Shown: one piece after another, positions 55,586 to 64,000 of the stretch
Layout of the letters: each line of letters begins with the position of its first letter
Position numbering within the stretch: the first letter of the stretch is position 1
DNA from: Bacteroidota bacterium
GTDB lineage: Bacteria; Bacteroidota; Bacteroidia; Cytophagales; Cyclobacteriaceae
Length of the DNA stretch: 64,000 nt
Assembly (NCBI GenBank): GCA_018267285.1
Contig: JAFDYU010000002.1
Location: 186,001 to 250,000, forward strand
Direction of reading: 5' to 3'
Position numbers and translations under genes: made by a program
Notes under the pieces: model-generated
Told to the model about the DNA's origin: nothing
Databases searched by the model: none
The model's input: the letters and a program-made list of their open reading frames with translations, nothing else

Positions 55586-56836
55586 ATGGCTTCCGAATTG
55601 CTTCGTCAGAAAGAAATTTACCTGAATGGCTTTGCAGGGATTTCACCATCGGTTCCGGTTTCTTTTTGCGGCTTGGAACGTGCAGCAAAAAAAATTCTTT
55701 CACCCCAAGCTTACGCCTACATTGCGGGTGGTGCCGGAAACGAAAGCACGCTAAGAGCCAACCGAAGTGATTTTGAAAAAATAAAAATTGTGCCCCGCAT
55801 GCTGCGCAACGTAAGTGTGCGCGATGCAAGCGTTGAACTATTCGGGCAAACGTTGAGCTCTCCCATTTTACTTGCACCCGTTGGTGTATTAGAATTGGCT
55901 CAGAAAGAGGCAGACGTGGCCGTGGGCAAAGCTGCGGCCTCACTCAACGTGCCTTACGTGTTTTCGAATCAGGCATCGCGATCGATGGAAGAAGTCTCTG
56001 CATCAATGGGAGATAGCCCGCGGTGGTTTCAGTTGTACTGGAGCAAATCCAATGAGTTGGTTAGAAGTTTTGTGCAACGTGCAGAAAATTGCAAGTGCTC
56101 GGCCATTGTTGTAACGCTCGACACTACGATGTTGGGCTGGCGCACGCGCGATCTCGACTTGGCGTATCTTCCGTTTCTGGAAGGAAGGGGGATTGCACAG
56201 TACACGTCCGATCCTATCTTCCAAAAATTGATGGAAGAAGCCGAACCACAAACTAAGAAAAAAATCTCTTGGCAATCGATCAACGGATTAATCGAAATGA
56301 CAAAAAATTATCCCGGAAGAAATTTCTTTTCAAAACTAAAATCGGGAAGGCAGATCAAAGCTGTGCAAAAATTTATCAGCATCTATTCCAATCCGGCATT
56401 GACTTGGAACGATTTAAACTATTTAAGGGACATCACCAAGCTTCCGGTTTTGCTCAAAGGAATTCTCCATCCGGACGATGCGCGCAAAGCGATAGAGTGT
56501 GGTGTGAACGGAATTATTGTTTCCAACCACGGAGGACGGCAGGTGGACGGAAGCATCAGCACTATCGAAGCATTGCCGTCCATTGTTGAGGTTGTACAAA
56601 ATAAAATTCCGGTACTGCTCGACAGTGGCATCCGAGGGGGAGCCGATATTTTTAAAGCACTTGCGCTCGGGGCAAAAGCCGTTTGTATCGGCCGCCCGTA
56701 TGTTTATGGTTTGGCCGTTGGTGGCGAGCAAGGCGTGAGGGAAGTGCTACAGAACACGATAACCGATTTTGAACTAACCATGGGGCTGGCGGGGTGTAAA
56801 AGTATTTCTGAAATTACCCGCGAATCTTTACATTGA
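55586..56836 (+). CDS. FMN-dependent alpha-hydroxy-acid oxidase/dehydrogenase
   Basis: This 416-residue enzyme of the lactate/glycolate oxidase family has AYAYIAGGAGNESTLRANR near the N-terminus, FQLYWSK with the active-site Tyr, the catalytic His-Gly-Gly-Arg motif VSNHGGRQVDG (H315) and the FMN phosphate site DSGIRGGADIFKALALGAKAV. It oxidises an L-2-hydroxy acid to the 2-oxo acid. The substrate (L-lactate or other) and electron acceptor are not determined. Confidence 0.92.
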   Translation: MASELLRQKEIYLNGFAGISPSVPVSFCGLERAAKKILSPQAYAYIAGGAGNESTLRANRSDFEKIKIVPRMLRNVSVRDASVELFGQTLSSPILLAPVGVLELAQKEADVAVGKAAASLNVPYVFSNQASRSMEEVSASMGDSPRWFQLYWSKSNELVRSFVQRAENCKCSAIVVTLDTTMLGWRTRDLDLAYLPFLEGRGIAQYTSDPIFQKLMEEAEPQTKKKISWQSINGLIEMTKNYPGRNFFSKLKSGRQIKAVQKFISIYSNPALTWNDLNYLRDITKLPVLLKGILHPDDARKAIECGVNGIIVSNHGGRQVDGSISTIEALPSIVEVVQNKIPVLLDSGIRGGADIFKALALGAKAVCIGRPYVYGLAVGGEQGVREVLQNTITDFELTMGLAGCKSISEITRESLH

Positions 56837-56891
56837 AGATTCCCGTTCTAACGTAACGATTCCTAATTTTTAAAACACATAAAGTCACACT

Positions 56892-59800
56892 ATGAAAAAA
56901 TTGGTACTTCTCTTTCTGCTTTTCGGTTTTTCGGTGGCCTTTGCAATAGACCCGAAAGACACACGCATGTTGAATCAGGCCGCCATCAGTGCCGATCACA
57001 TTGCCTTCGTTTATGCCGAAGATCTTTGGATTGCCAACTCCGATGGCTCGCTGCCGCGAAGGCTTACGGTAGACGAAGGCGTGGAATCCAACCCCTTCTT
57101 TTCGCCCGATGGAAAATGGATTGCCTTCAACGCACAATATGATGGGAACACCGATGTGTTTATAGTGCCCGCAGAGGGCGGGGTGCCCACACGCCTCACC
57201 TACCATCCGGGCCAGGACATTGTGCGCGGGTTTACGCCCGATGGAAAAAATGTTTTGTTTGCCTCGCAACGCGCGGTGTTTACAAACCGCTACCAGCAAT
57301 TATTTACGGTGCCCATTGGCGGTGGCTACCCCACGCAGTTGGAAATTCCTAACGGCTCGTATGCTTCTTTTTCGCCCGATGCCTCCCGCATGGCTTACAC
57401 ACCCCTGCAAGATGCTTTTCGGGAGTGGAAGCATTACCGAGGCGGAACAATTTCTACTGTCTTAATTTTTTCTTTTGCCGATAAATCGGTGGTGAAGATA
57501 CCTCAGCCAAAAGGCGGTTGCAACGACACGGGGCCGCAATGGGTGGGCAATAAAATCTATTTTAGAAGCGACCGCAACGGAGAATTTAATTTGTTTTCGT
57601 ACGATGTGAACTCAACAGAAGTGAAGCAACTCACCAACTTCAACGATTTTGCTGTGATCAATATGACAGCCGGAGCCAATAAATTAATTTTTGATCAATC
57701 GGGGTATTTGCATGTGTACGATCTGCTCACTTCATTAGAAAAAAAACTCACGGTTGGCATCGCTGCCGATCTGCAAGAGCTGCGAGCTCGATACGTGAAA
57801 GGCGGCAACTACATTCGTTATGGCGATGTTTCACCTTCAGGCTCACGCGCAGTGTTTGATTTTCGCGGTGAGATTGTAACCGTGCCTGCCGAAAAAGGAG
57901 ATCCGCGCAACCTCACCCAAACACCAAACGTACACGAAAAATATCCGGCCTGGTCTCCGGATGGCAAGTCGATTGCCTATTTCTCCGATGCTTCCGGAGA
58001 ATACGAACTTCACCTCAAACCGCAAGATGGAAAAGGCGAGGCACGTAAATTTAAATTGAACGGCACGGGCTTTTACGCCTACGCCAAGTGGTCGCCCGAC
58101 AGCAAAAAGATTTGCTTTGTTGATAACGGCAGAAATCTTTACGTGTTGGATATAGCTTCTTCCACTATCAAAAAAATAGATTCCGATGAGTTGTATGTGC
58201 CTGGGGCGTTCCGCGAGCAGTTCAGCGATTGGTCGTCCGATTCTAAATGGATAGCCTACACAAAAATCATTGACACAAATTTCAAGAGAGTGTATCTGTA
58301 TTCTCTGGAGCAAAGCAAATCTTTTCCAATAACTGATGGACTAAGCGATGCCACCGACCCCGTGTTTGATCCCAATGGAAAATTCCTTGTATTCTTTGCC
58401 TCCACTGATGCGGGCCCTGTGGTAAACTGGTTTGATCAGTCTAATCAGGACATGAGAGCTACACGCTCTATTTATCTCGTTACCCTGCAGAAAGAAACGA
58501 TCTCTCCATTTGCAAAAGAAAGTGACGAAGAAGCTGCCAAAGAAGAAAAGAAAGATGAGCCGAAAAAAGAGGATAAGGCAAAAGACAAAAAAGAAGAAGT
58601 AAAAAAAGAGGATGCACTAAAAATTGACTTTGATGGAATGGACAGCCGGATTGTAGACGTCCCGCTCAAAGCCGGGAACTACGGAAGTCTAAGTGTTACC
58701 AAAGACGGAGATCTACTCTATATAAACTTTCCGGCAGATTTCTCTGGCTCCGCTACGTTGCACAAGTACAACCTAAAGAAACGTAAGGACAGCGAAGTAA
58801 CTTCGATGGATACCTATTCGCTCTCGGCCGATAAAAAGAAAATGATTTATGTAGTTGATCAATCCTGGTACATCAGCAACGCGGGCGAAAAAGGTGAAGC
58901 TCCGTTAAACGTTGGGTCGATTGAAGTAAAAATTGATCCGGTATCAGAGTGGGCACAAACATTTGGCGAAGCGTGGCGTATTAACCGCGATTATTTTTAC
59001 GACCCCGGCATGCACGGTGCCGACTGGCTTGCCATAAAAAAGAAATACACGCCATTCCTTTCCCACCTCTCCTGCCGAAGTGATCTGAATTTGGTGATGC
59101 AATGGATGGGAAGCGAATTGGGAGTGGGGCATCATCGCCTGGCCGGAGCCGGAGAAAAACTAAACAACCCGCAAACCGTAAAAGGCGGATTGCTCGGTGC
59201 CGATTTTCAAATTGTAAACGGTCGTTATCAGCTTAAGAAAATTTATGGCGGCCTCAATTGGAACCCGTCTATGCGCTCGCCCCTCACCGAGCCGGGCGTA
59301 AATGCAAACGTGGGCGACTACATTCTTGCCGTGAACGGAAAAGATATTCCGGCTACCGACAACATCTATAAATATTTTGAAGCTACAGCCGGTAAGATTG
59401 TAGAACTCACCCTGGGGCCGAACACTACGTATACCGGATCGCGAGTAGCAAAAGTAGTGCCCATCGAAAACGAAAGTGCCCTACGCAACCGCGATTGGAT
59501 GGAGGGCAATCTCAAAAAAGTAACCGAAGCCACAAAGGGCCAGGTGGCGTATGTGTATGTTCCTAACACAGCCGAGGCCGGGCACACCTATTTTAAAAGA
59601 TATTTTTTCCCGCAAGCCAACCGCAAAGCAATTATTGTGGACGAGCGTTTCAACGGGGGTGGGCAACTGGCAGATTATTATATAGACATACTCCAACGTC
59701 CGTACCAGGCACACTGGAACATGCGCTACGGCAAAGATTTAAAATCTCCGAGTGCTTCTATTCAAGGCCCGAAGGTGATGATCATTGATGAAACAGCCGG

Positions 59801-60143
59801 ATCGGGTGGCGATATGTTGCCGTGGATGTTCCGGAAATTTAAAGTGGGAACGTTGGTGGGCAAAAGAACGTGGGGAGGATTGGTGGGTGTTCTCGGTTTC
59901 CCCGAGTTTATTGATGGCGCTTCCATCACCGCTCCTAACGTAGGCATCTGGACGAAAGACGGTTTTGTGGTGGAGAACGAGGGTGTGGCACCCGATATTG
60001 AAGTGGAGCAAACGCCTGCCGAGGTGATTAAAGGAAATGATCCGCAGTTGCAAAAAGCAATCGAAGTAGCGTTAAAAGAATTGGAAAAAAATCCGCAAAC
60101 AGATCCTCAGCGGCCGCCTTACCCGGTGAGGGTGAAGAAGTAA
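56892..60143 (+). CDS. Tricorn-like S41 peptidase, exported
   Basis: This 1083-residue protein has a signal peptide (to about SVAFA), then two beta-propellers built of WD40/PD40-like repeats (LFASQR, SPDGKSIAYFSD, SPDSKKICFVD), a charged Lys/Glu linker (about 543-577), a PDZ domain near 770-860 (GDYILAVNGKDIPA) and the S41 catalytic domain with the nucleophile in ETAGSGGDMLPW (S971). It resembles the archaeal tricorn core but is periplasmic. It should degrade peptides released by other proteases. A terminator follows. Confidence 0.93.
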   Translation: MKKLVLLFLLFGFSVAFAIDPKDTRMLNQAAISADHIAFVYAEDLWIANSDGSLPRRLTVDEGVESNPFFSPDGKWIAFNAQYDGNTDVFIVPAEGGVPTRLTYHPGQDIVRGFTPDGKNVLFASQRAVFTNRYQQLFTVPIGGGYPTQLEIPNGSYASFSPDASRMAYTPLQDAFREWKHYRGGTISTVLIFSFADKSVVKIPQPKGGCNDTGPQWVGNKIYFRSDRNGEFNLFSYDVNSTEVKQLTNFNDFAVINMTAGANKLIFDQSGYLHVYDLLTSLEKKLTVGIAADLQELRARYVKGGNYIRYGDVSPSGSRAVFDFRGEIVTVPAEKGDPRNLTQTPNVHEKYPAWSPDGKSIAYFSDASGEYELHLKPQDGKGEARKFKLNGTGFYAYAKWSPDSKKICFVDNGRNLYVLDIASSTIKKIDSDELYVPGAFREQFSDWSSDSKWIAYTKIIDTNFKRVYLYSLEQSKSFPITDGLSDATDPVFDPNGKFLVFFASTDAGPVVNWFDQSNQDMRATRSIYLVTLQKETISPFAKESDEEAAKEEKKDEPKKEDKAKDKKEEVKKEDALKIDFDGMDSRIVDVPLKAGNYGSLSVTKDGDLLYINFPADFSGSATLHKYNLKKRKDSEVTSMDTYSLSADKKKMIYVVDQSWYISNAGEKGEAPLNVGSIEVKIDPVSEWAQTFGEAWRINRDYFYDPGMHGADWLAIKKKYTPFLSHLSCRSDLNLVMQWMGSELGVGHHRLAGAGEKLNNPQTVKGGLLGADFQIVNGRYQLKKIYGGLNWNPSMRSPLTEPGVNANVGDYILAVNGKDIPATDNIYKYFEATAGKIVELTLGPNTTYTGSRVAKVVPIENESALRNRDWMEGNLKKVTEATKGQVAYVYVPNTAEAGHTYFKRYFFPQANRKAIIVDERFNGGGQLADYYIDILQRPYQAHWNMRYGKDLKSPSASIQGPKVMIIDETAGSGGDMLPWMFRKFKVGTLVGKRTWGGLVGVLGFPEFIDGASITAPNVGIWTKDGFVVENEGVAPDIEVEQTPAEVIKGNDPQLQKAIEVALKELEKNPQTDPQRPPYPVRVKK

Positions 60144-60148
60144 ATACT

Positions 60149-60178
60149 AAAAGCCCTGAGCCAAAACTCGGGGCTTTT
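60149..60178 (+). terminator. Intrinsic terminator after the tricorn-like gene
   Basis: A 12-bp stem (AAAAGCCCTGAG 60149-60160 with CTCGGGGCTTTT 60167-60178, one G-T pair) ends in a T tract. The A-rich left side means it can also act for the convergent gene. Confidence 0.82.
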
Positions 60179-60213
60179 CTTAAACTACTGAGAATTAACA
60201 ATTATAGCCTAAG

Positions 60214-60660
60214 TTAATTACATCCTTCTTTTTCAATCGAAAAAGAAATTGTGCCGATCTTCCATCCATTGTTTCCCTTCAGCATGATAAAGACATCGAC
60301 ACCGCAGTGAGAGAATTTATCATTGACCCATAAATCATAAGGAGCCCACACTGTGGCAATTCGTTTATGAATTTCAATTTTTACATCAGCTTCTCTCATC
60401 CGTTCTTTAACAATATTTTCGGGTTTCAAATTAAAATTCCTGCTCGGGCGGTTGAATATCCGCGCTGAATCTTTGCCATCGACCACGATGCAGTTGAAAG
60501 AATTTTTTACCATGATTTTACTAAATGTAACGGTGTCTTGTTTTTCCAATGCTTCAAAAAACTGATGAGACACTTTTAAAATCTCTTCCTTGTCGGATGA
60601 CTGCGCAACGGCCTGAAGGCGCACCATAATTAATATGATGGCAAATAAGAATTTTTTCAT
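60214..60660 (-). CDS. NTF2/SnoaL-like exported protein
   Basis: The protein has 148 residues from the ATG at 60660 (an ATG at 60666 adds two). The signal peptide is MKKFLFAIILIMVRLQAVAQ. The remainder has the cone-shaped NTF2 pattern (DKEEILKVSHQFFEALEKQD..., ATVWAPYDLWVNDKFSHCGVDVF, GWKIGTISFSIE). Function is unknown; family members range from enzymes to small-ligand binders. Confidence 0.75.
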   Translation of the reverse strand: MKKFLFAIILIMVRLQAVAQSSDKEEILKVSHQFFEALEKQDTVTFSKIMVKNSFNCIVVDGKDSARIFNRPSRNFNLKPENIVKERMREADVKIEIHKRIATVWAPYDLWVNDKFSHCGVDVFIMLKGNNGWKIGTISFSIEKEGCN

Positions 60661-60715
60661 ATTCAAAATCAGTTAATTACAAAAAACAGTTACTTCGCGC
60701 GTTGAAAGGTTTTTC

Positions 60716-60723
60716 TAAATTTG
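60716..60723 (+). promoter_or_regulatory. Putative -7 box (TAAATTTG) of the DUF4197 gene
   Basis: This matches TAnnTTTG and lies 15 nt ahead of the ATG at 60739. That rules against the in-frame TTG at 60721, which would overlap the box. No proper -33 element was found. Confidence 0.3.
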
Positions 60724-60738
60724 TCCAAAATAATCCGT

Positions 60739-61410
60739 ATGAAACAAATTATTTTCATCTTTTTCATCTTTATAGGTTTCAGTACGAATGCGCAATTAAG
60801 TACAACGGATATTGCCAATGGTTTAAAAGAAGCGTTGAACAAGGGCATCACCAAGGCTGCCGACTCGCTTTCGAAAGTGGATGGTTATTTTAAAAACCCG
60901 AAAATCAAAATTCCATTTCCGCCCGATGCACAAAAAATGGAAAGGAAATTGCGCAGCATCGGCTTAGGCGAAGACGTAGATCACTTTATTTTGACGTTGA
61001 ACCGCGGTGCCGAAGATGCAGCCATGCAGGCTAAGCCCATCTTCATCGATGCCCTCAAAAAAATGACCATCACCGATGCCGTAGCAATTTTAAAAGGTCG
61101 GCCTGATGCCGCTACCCAATATTTACAAAAGACAACCACCGCACAACTGAAAACTCAGTTCCAGCCGATTATCAAAGCCTCGCTCGACAAAGTGAACGCC
61201 ACCAAATATTATAGCCGGTTGGCAAACGAATACGATAAGATTCCGTTTGTTAAAAAAGTAAATCCAAATCTGGCTGCTTACACAACCGATTTAGCAATTA
61301 AAGGTCTCTTTGTAAAAATTGCGGAAGAAGAAAAAAACATTCGCGCCAACCCTGCGGCTCAAACCACCAGTTTATTGAAAAAAGTTTTTGGATCGATAAC
61401 CAAAAAATAA
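60739..61410 (+). CDS. DUF4197 exported protein
   Basis: This 223-residue protein has a signal peptide (MKQIIFIFFIFIGFSTNAQ). The mature part is helical and matches DUF4197 segments: IANGLKEALNKGITKAADSLSK, KIPFPPDAQKMERKLRSIGLG, LNRGAEDAAMQAKPIFIDALKKMT and AVAILKGRPDAATQYLQKTT. The family has no established role. The next gene starts 1 nt after its stop. Confidence 0.88.
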   Translation: MKQIIFIFFIFIGFSTNAQLSTTDIANGLKEALNKGITKAADSLSKVDGYFKNPKIKIPFPPDAQKMERKLRSIGLGEDVDHFILTLNRGAEDAAMQAKPIFIDALKKMTITDAVAILKGRPDAATQYLQKTTTAQLKTQFQPIIKASLDKVNATKYYSRLANEYDKIPFVKKVNPNLAAYTTDLAIKGLFVKIAEEEKNIRANPAAQTTSLLKKVFGSITKK

Positions 61411-61411
61411 A

Positions 61412-61645
61412 ATGCCTACAGTTCTTTTAGTGAATGGCTATCGTTTTTTCTTTTATATGAATGAGCTCTTACCTGTTCATATTCATGTTTCAAAAGGCGG
61501 ATCTCATGCAAAATTCAATTTGATTCCCGAAATCGAACTAGTACTGAATCGAGGATTTAAAGTGAAAGAATTAAAAGAGGTTGTAACTTTGATCATTGAA
61601 CATTACGATTTCTTAATCAAAAAATGGAATGAAACCTTTAATTAG
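61412..61645 (+). CDS. DUF4160 small protein
   Basis: The 77-residue protein shows the DUF4160 pattern: an N-terminal strand (GYRFFFYMNE), the HIHVSKGGSHAKF segment and the C-terminal helix LKEVVTLIIEHYDFLIKKWNE. It overlaps the following DUF2442 gene by 17 nt. DUF4160 and DUF2442 genes commonly occur as neighbours and look like a toxin-antitoxin-type pair, but I know of no proven activity for this one. Confidence 0.82.
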   Translation: MPTVLLVNGYRFFFYMNELLPVHIHVSKGGSHAKFNLIPEIELVLNRGFKVKELKEVVTLIIEHYDFLIKKWNETFN

Positions 61646-62000
61646 TAAATCGACTTATGCTTTTCTTCAATCCTTTGAAGGTAAAGTTGAGGAGGAAGCA
61701 GCAAACTATATTTCATCAAAAGATGAAATCGATCAGATCATTTCTAATGGAAATTTAGCGATACATAATCTTTTTTTTGATAAGGCGATTGATATTATGT
61801 TGATTGTTTTAAGTAATGGTAAAATTTTGAAAAGAAAAATATCTGACTTTTCCATTCTTAATAACGCTACTGAAGCTCAGTTAGCCAACTTTAAAATAGA
61901 ATGGCTCGGCATTCATTGGATTGATCTCGACTATGATTTGAGTTTAAAAGGATTTTTAGAGTATGAATTAATATTTATTGACAAACCATTTTCACGATAA
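61629..62000 (+). CDS. DUF2442-like protein
   Basis: The 123-residue protein has a C-terminal half matching DUF2442 (DIMLIVLSNGKILKRKISDFSILNNATEAQLANFKIEWLGIHWIDLDYDLSLKGFL). The N-terminal 50 residues are an extra helical extension. It begins inside the DUF4160 gene, and its stop shares an A with the next ATG (TAATG at 61998-62002), so all three are coupled. Confidence 0.78.
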   Translation: MKPLISKSTYAFLQSFEGKVEEEAANYISSKDEIDQIISNGNLAIHNLFFDKAIDIMLIVLSNGKILKRKISDFSILNNATEAQLANFKIEWLGIHWIDLDYDLSLKGFLEYELIFIDKPFSR

Positions 62001-63664
62001 TGACACTCTTCTCAAAACACCAGCCCGTTCTCAACAAAGCCATAGAAGCTTTGCACGCGCGCACCTTTTACGCTGCATTTCCGGAGCATCCTGCGCCTGC
62101 TGTTTATGGCGAAACGGCAGATGCCGATGGTCAGGCGAAATTCAAAAATCAGCTCGGCAAAAAATTTGAAGAGTTGAAGCAAACCCATCCGCAAAGTTGG
62201 GGCGGGCAAGAAGAATCGCCTTACACACAAGAAGCATTGACCATTTCCTATCCGTTGTTTTCTTCTGAATCGCTGATTGCCAATTCGAAGAAGGCATTTC
62301 ACACGTGGCGAAAAGTTTCTGTTCAAGATCGTGCGGGTATATTGATGGAGTCGTTGGAGCGGGTGAAGAAACGCTTTTTCGAAATCGCCTACGCCACCAT
62401 GCACACCACCGGGCAAGGTTATATGATGGCCTTTCAGGCGAGTGGCCCACATGCGGCCGACCGCGCACTCGAAGCCATCGCAGCAGGCTATGAAGAGCTG
62501 AACCGCTTCCCGGAAAAAGTCATGTGGGACAAACCCATGGGTAAGTTCAACATTCAATTAAATAAAGAGTGGCATGCCGTACCCAAAGGAATTTCGTTGG
62601 TGATCGGATGCTCTACATTCCCCACGTGGAATTCAGTAACGGGAATTTACGGAAGCCTGATGACGGGAAATTCGGTGATCGTAAAACCACATCCGGGAGC
62701 AATTTTACCCATCGCGATTTTCGTTACCGAGATTCAAAACGTGCTGGAAGAAAATCATCTTGATACAACCATTTGCCAACTCGCTGTGGATACATTCGAT
62801 AAAATGATCACCAAAGAATTGGCCGAGCACGCTGAAATAAAATTGATTGACTACACCGGCAACTCTGCTTTTGGTTCTTACCTTGAAGCATTGCCCGGCA
62901 AAACCGTGTTCACAGAAAAAACGGGTGTGAACTCTGTGATTGTTGATTCGGTGGACGATGCCGACAAAGCTGCGGCCAACCTTGCCTTCTCTGTGAATTT
63001 ATACAGCGGGCAGATGTGCACCGCCCCGCAAAATTTTTACATTCCAGCCGAAGGGATTAATTCGCCAGCGGGTAAAATTTCATTCGATGATTTCGCACAA
63101 AAATTTGTAGCACAGATCAACGGCTTGGTCGACAATCCGAAAGCCGGGCCTTATGTGTTGGGTGCCATTCAAAATAAAAAAACAAGCGAGCGGGTGATGG
63201 AAGCAGAAAAACTCCCGGGCAATGTAGTGCTCAAATCCAAACGTATTGAAAACCCTCAATTCAAAAACGCGCGCACGTCAACTCCGGTAGTAGTAGAAAT
63301 TGACTCCAACAAAAAAGAAGTTTTCAGTAAGGAGTTGTTTGGGCCCATCGCATTGCTGATCAAAACCAAAAACACGGACGAGTCGATAGCGTTGGCTCAA
63401 GAGATGGCCGTGAAGCACGGGGCAATTTCGTGTGCGGCCTACACCACCAACCCTTCGATAAAAGAAAAAATTGCCGAAGAGATGGCACTTGCCGCCACGC
63501 CTGTATCTTTTAATTTAACCGGCAGCATCTACATGAACCAAAATGCAGCCTTCTCCGATTTTCACGTAACGGGCGGCAACCCCGCAGGCAACGCGTCCTT
63601 CACCAATCCGGAGTACGTAACCAAACGGTTTACATGGGTGGGACACCGTGAGCCGGTGAAATAG
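62000..63664 (+). CDS. paaN: PaaN-type aldehyde dehydrogenase
   Basis: This 554-residue aldehyde dehydrogenase most resembles PaaN of phenylacetate degradation by its N-terminal region (SKHQPVLNKAIEALHARTFYAAFPEHPAP) and overall layout. NAD-binding and active-site features are VIGCSTFPTWNSV, SVIVKPHPGA and the catalytic Cys in YSGQMCTAPQNF (C340). It has no C-terminal enoyl-hydratase domain like that of PaaZ. No other paa genes are nearby; instead it is coupled to DUF2442, so the substrate may be another aromatic or acyl aldehyde. Confidence 0.85.
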   Translation: MTLFSKHQPVLNKAIEALHARTFYAAFPEHPAPAVYGETADADGQAKFKNQLGKKFEELKQTHPQSWGGQEESPYTQEALTISYPLFSSESLIANSKKAFHTWRKVSVQDRAGILMESLERVKKRFFEIAYATMHTTGQGYMMAFQASGPHAADRALEAIAAGYEELNRFPEKVMWDKPMGKFNIQLNKEWHAVPKGISLVIGCSTFPTWNSVTGIYGSLMTGNSVIVKPHPGAILPIAIFVTEIQNVLEENHLDTTICQLAVDTFDKMITKELAEHAEIKLIDYTGNSAFGSYLEALPGKTVFTEKTGVNSVIVDSVDDADKAAANLAFSVNLYSGQMCTAPQNFYIPAEGINSPAGKISFDDFAQKFVAQINGLVDNPKAGPYVLGAIQNKKTSERVMEAEKLPGNVVLKSKRIENPQFKNARTSTPVVVEIDSNKKEVFSKELFGPIALLIKTKNTDESIALAQEMAVKHGAISCAAYTTNPSIKEKIAEEMALAATPVSFNLTGSIYMNQNAAFSDFHVTGGNPAGNASFTNPEYVTKRFTWVGHREPVK

Positions 63665-63711
63665 TTCGATGCGCTAATTTCGAAAACAAAAAAATGTAGC
63701 TGAAAAATCGA

Positions 63712-64000
63712 ATGGACAAAATCAAACTGAATGACATATTACAACTGACAGATTTAGAAAATGTAAAAATTAGATTCATCACCATGTCGGGTGCTAAATG
63801 GAGTCCTATAGAAATATTTAAGAATACTGGTGTTGATAAGTTGCTTGATGATCATTACTGGAATTATGAAAGACAGAAATCTTACAAAGAAGGTCAAATC
63901 ACAGTTGGACTTGCCAGGATAGAAAATAACTTGTGGCTACTGTTCCATATTGGAAAAGTGACTAAAGACCTTAACAAACTAAATGCTATTGGCTACGAGT
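63712..64000 (+). CDS. Unknown protein, 3' end cut by window edge
   Basis: An ATG at 63712 opens a frame with no stop to the window end (96 codons). The visible part starts MDKIKLNDILQLTDLENVKI and contains GAKWSPIEIF, LLDDHYWNYERQ and NNLWLLFHIGKVTKDLN. This looks like the N-terminal domain of Bacteroidota proteins that carry a C-terminal GIY-YIG nuclease domain, but the diagnostic part is outside the window. Confidence 0.6.
   Translation, partial: MDKIKLNDILQLTDLENVKIRFITMSGAKWSPIEIFKNTGVDKLLDDHYWNYERQKSYKEGQITVGLARIENNLWLLFHIGKVTKDLNKLNAIGYE

Overview
The window looks like a chromosomal segment from a member of the Bacteroidota, probably a Cytophagales-type bacterium. This rests on family content (a TonB-dependent receptor with an N-terminal carboxypeptidase-regulatory domain, DUF5686 and DUF3857 proteins, a PadR plus single-chain FtsX permease pair, large TPR sensor proteins), on the lack of obvious Shine-Dalgarno sites, and on promoter-like sequences of the TTTG / TAnnTTTG kind. 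No insertion sequence, prophage, CRISPR array or rRNA operon is visible. One tRNA (Asn, GTT) is present.

Layout. 1-4.2 kb, mostly minus strand: a giant TPR protein cut by the left edge, two tiny overlapping membrane ORFs, and an anti-sigma / ECF sigma pair. 4.25-7.1 kb: a His-rich small protein and a TonB receptor. 7.1-9.6 kb: lpdA, a small membrane protein and fabG. 9.66-14.76 kb: three TPR signalling proteins, the middle one a complete histidine kinase and the outer two membrane proteins with only a dimerisation/phosphoacceptor-like segment. 14.8-18.9 kb: a methionine operon (promoter, SAM-I-type riboswitch, Cys-rich leader ORF, metY, metX, hom). 18.97-23.0 kb: mutL, two rhomboids and a cyclase-family protein. 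23-28.8 kb: a DUF3857 protein, a GNAT-like protein, an M42-type peptidase, a small membrane protein and a CoA-transferase. 28.97-34 kb: a TlpA-like lipoprotein, mnmA and a DUF5686 protein. 34-38.4 kb, minus: a C39-like peptidase, a RimK-type ATP-grasp ligase, a GCS2-type ligase and an HhH protein, the last three with 4-nt overlaps. 38.5-46.4 kb: an S1/P1 nuclease, an MFS transporter, a cyclophilin, a PduO-type adenosyltransferase, an ABC ATPase, a Nudix hydrolase, rnhB, an amidohydrolase and an NAGPA-type glycosidase. 46.6-54.97 kb: tRNA-Asn with its terminator, a second Cys/Met PLP enzyme, a histidine kinase, an E2 acyltransferase, PadR plus permease, and cinA. 55-64 kb: a RelE-type toxin-antitoxin pair, an FMN alpha-hydroxy-acid oxidase, a tricorn-like protease, an NTF2-like protein, DUF4197, a DUF4160/DUF2442 pair, a PaaN-like aldehyde dehydrogenase and a gene cut by the right edge.

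The most striking element is the leader of the methionine operon. A SAM-I-type aptamer ends 5 nt before a 45-codon ORF whose last 19 codons include 10 Cys codons and end in Cys-Cys-stop. Two mutually exclusive stems can form across the Cys codons. This suggests that OAH-sulfhydrylase expression integrates SAM (product) and cysteinyl-tRNA (sulfur supply). Secondary points of interest are the peptidase/ATP-grasp/GCS2 amidoligase cluster, the kinase with two phosphoacceptor-only partners, a seven-TPR (about 238-residue) super-repeat in the first gene, and an ECF sigma gene with no canonical start codon.
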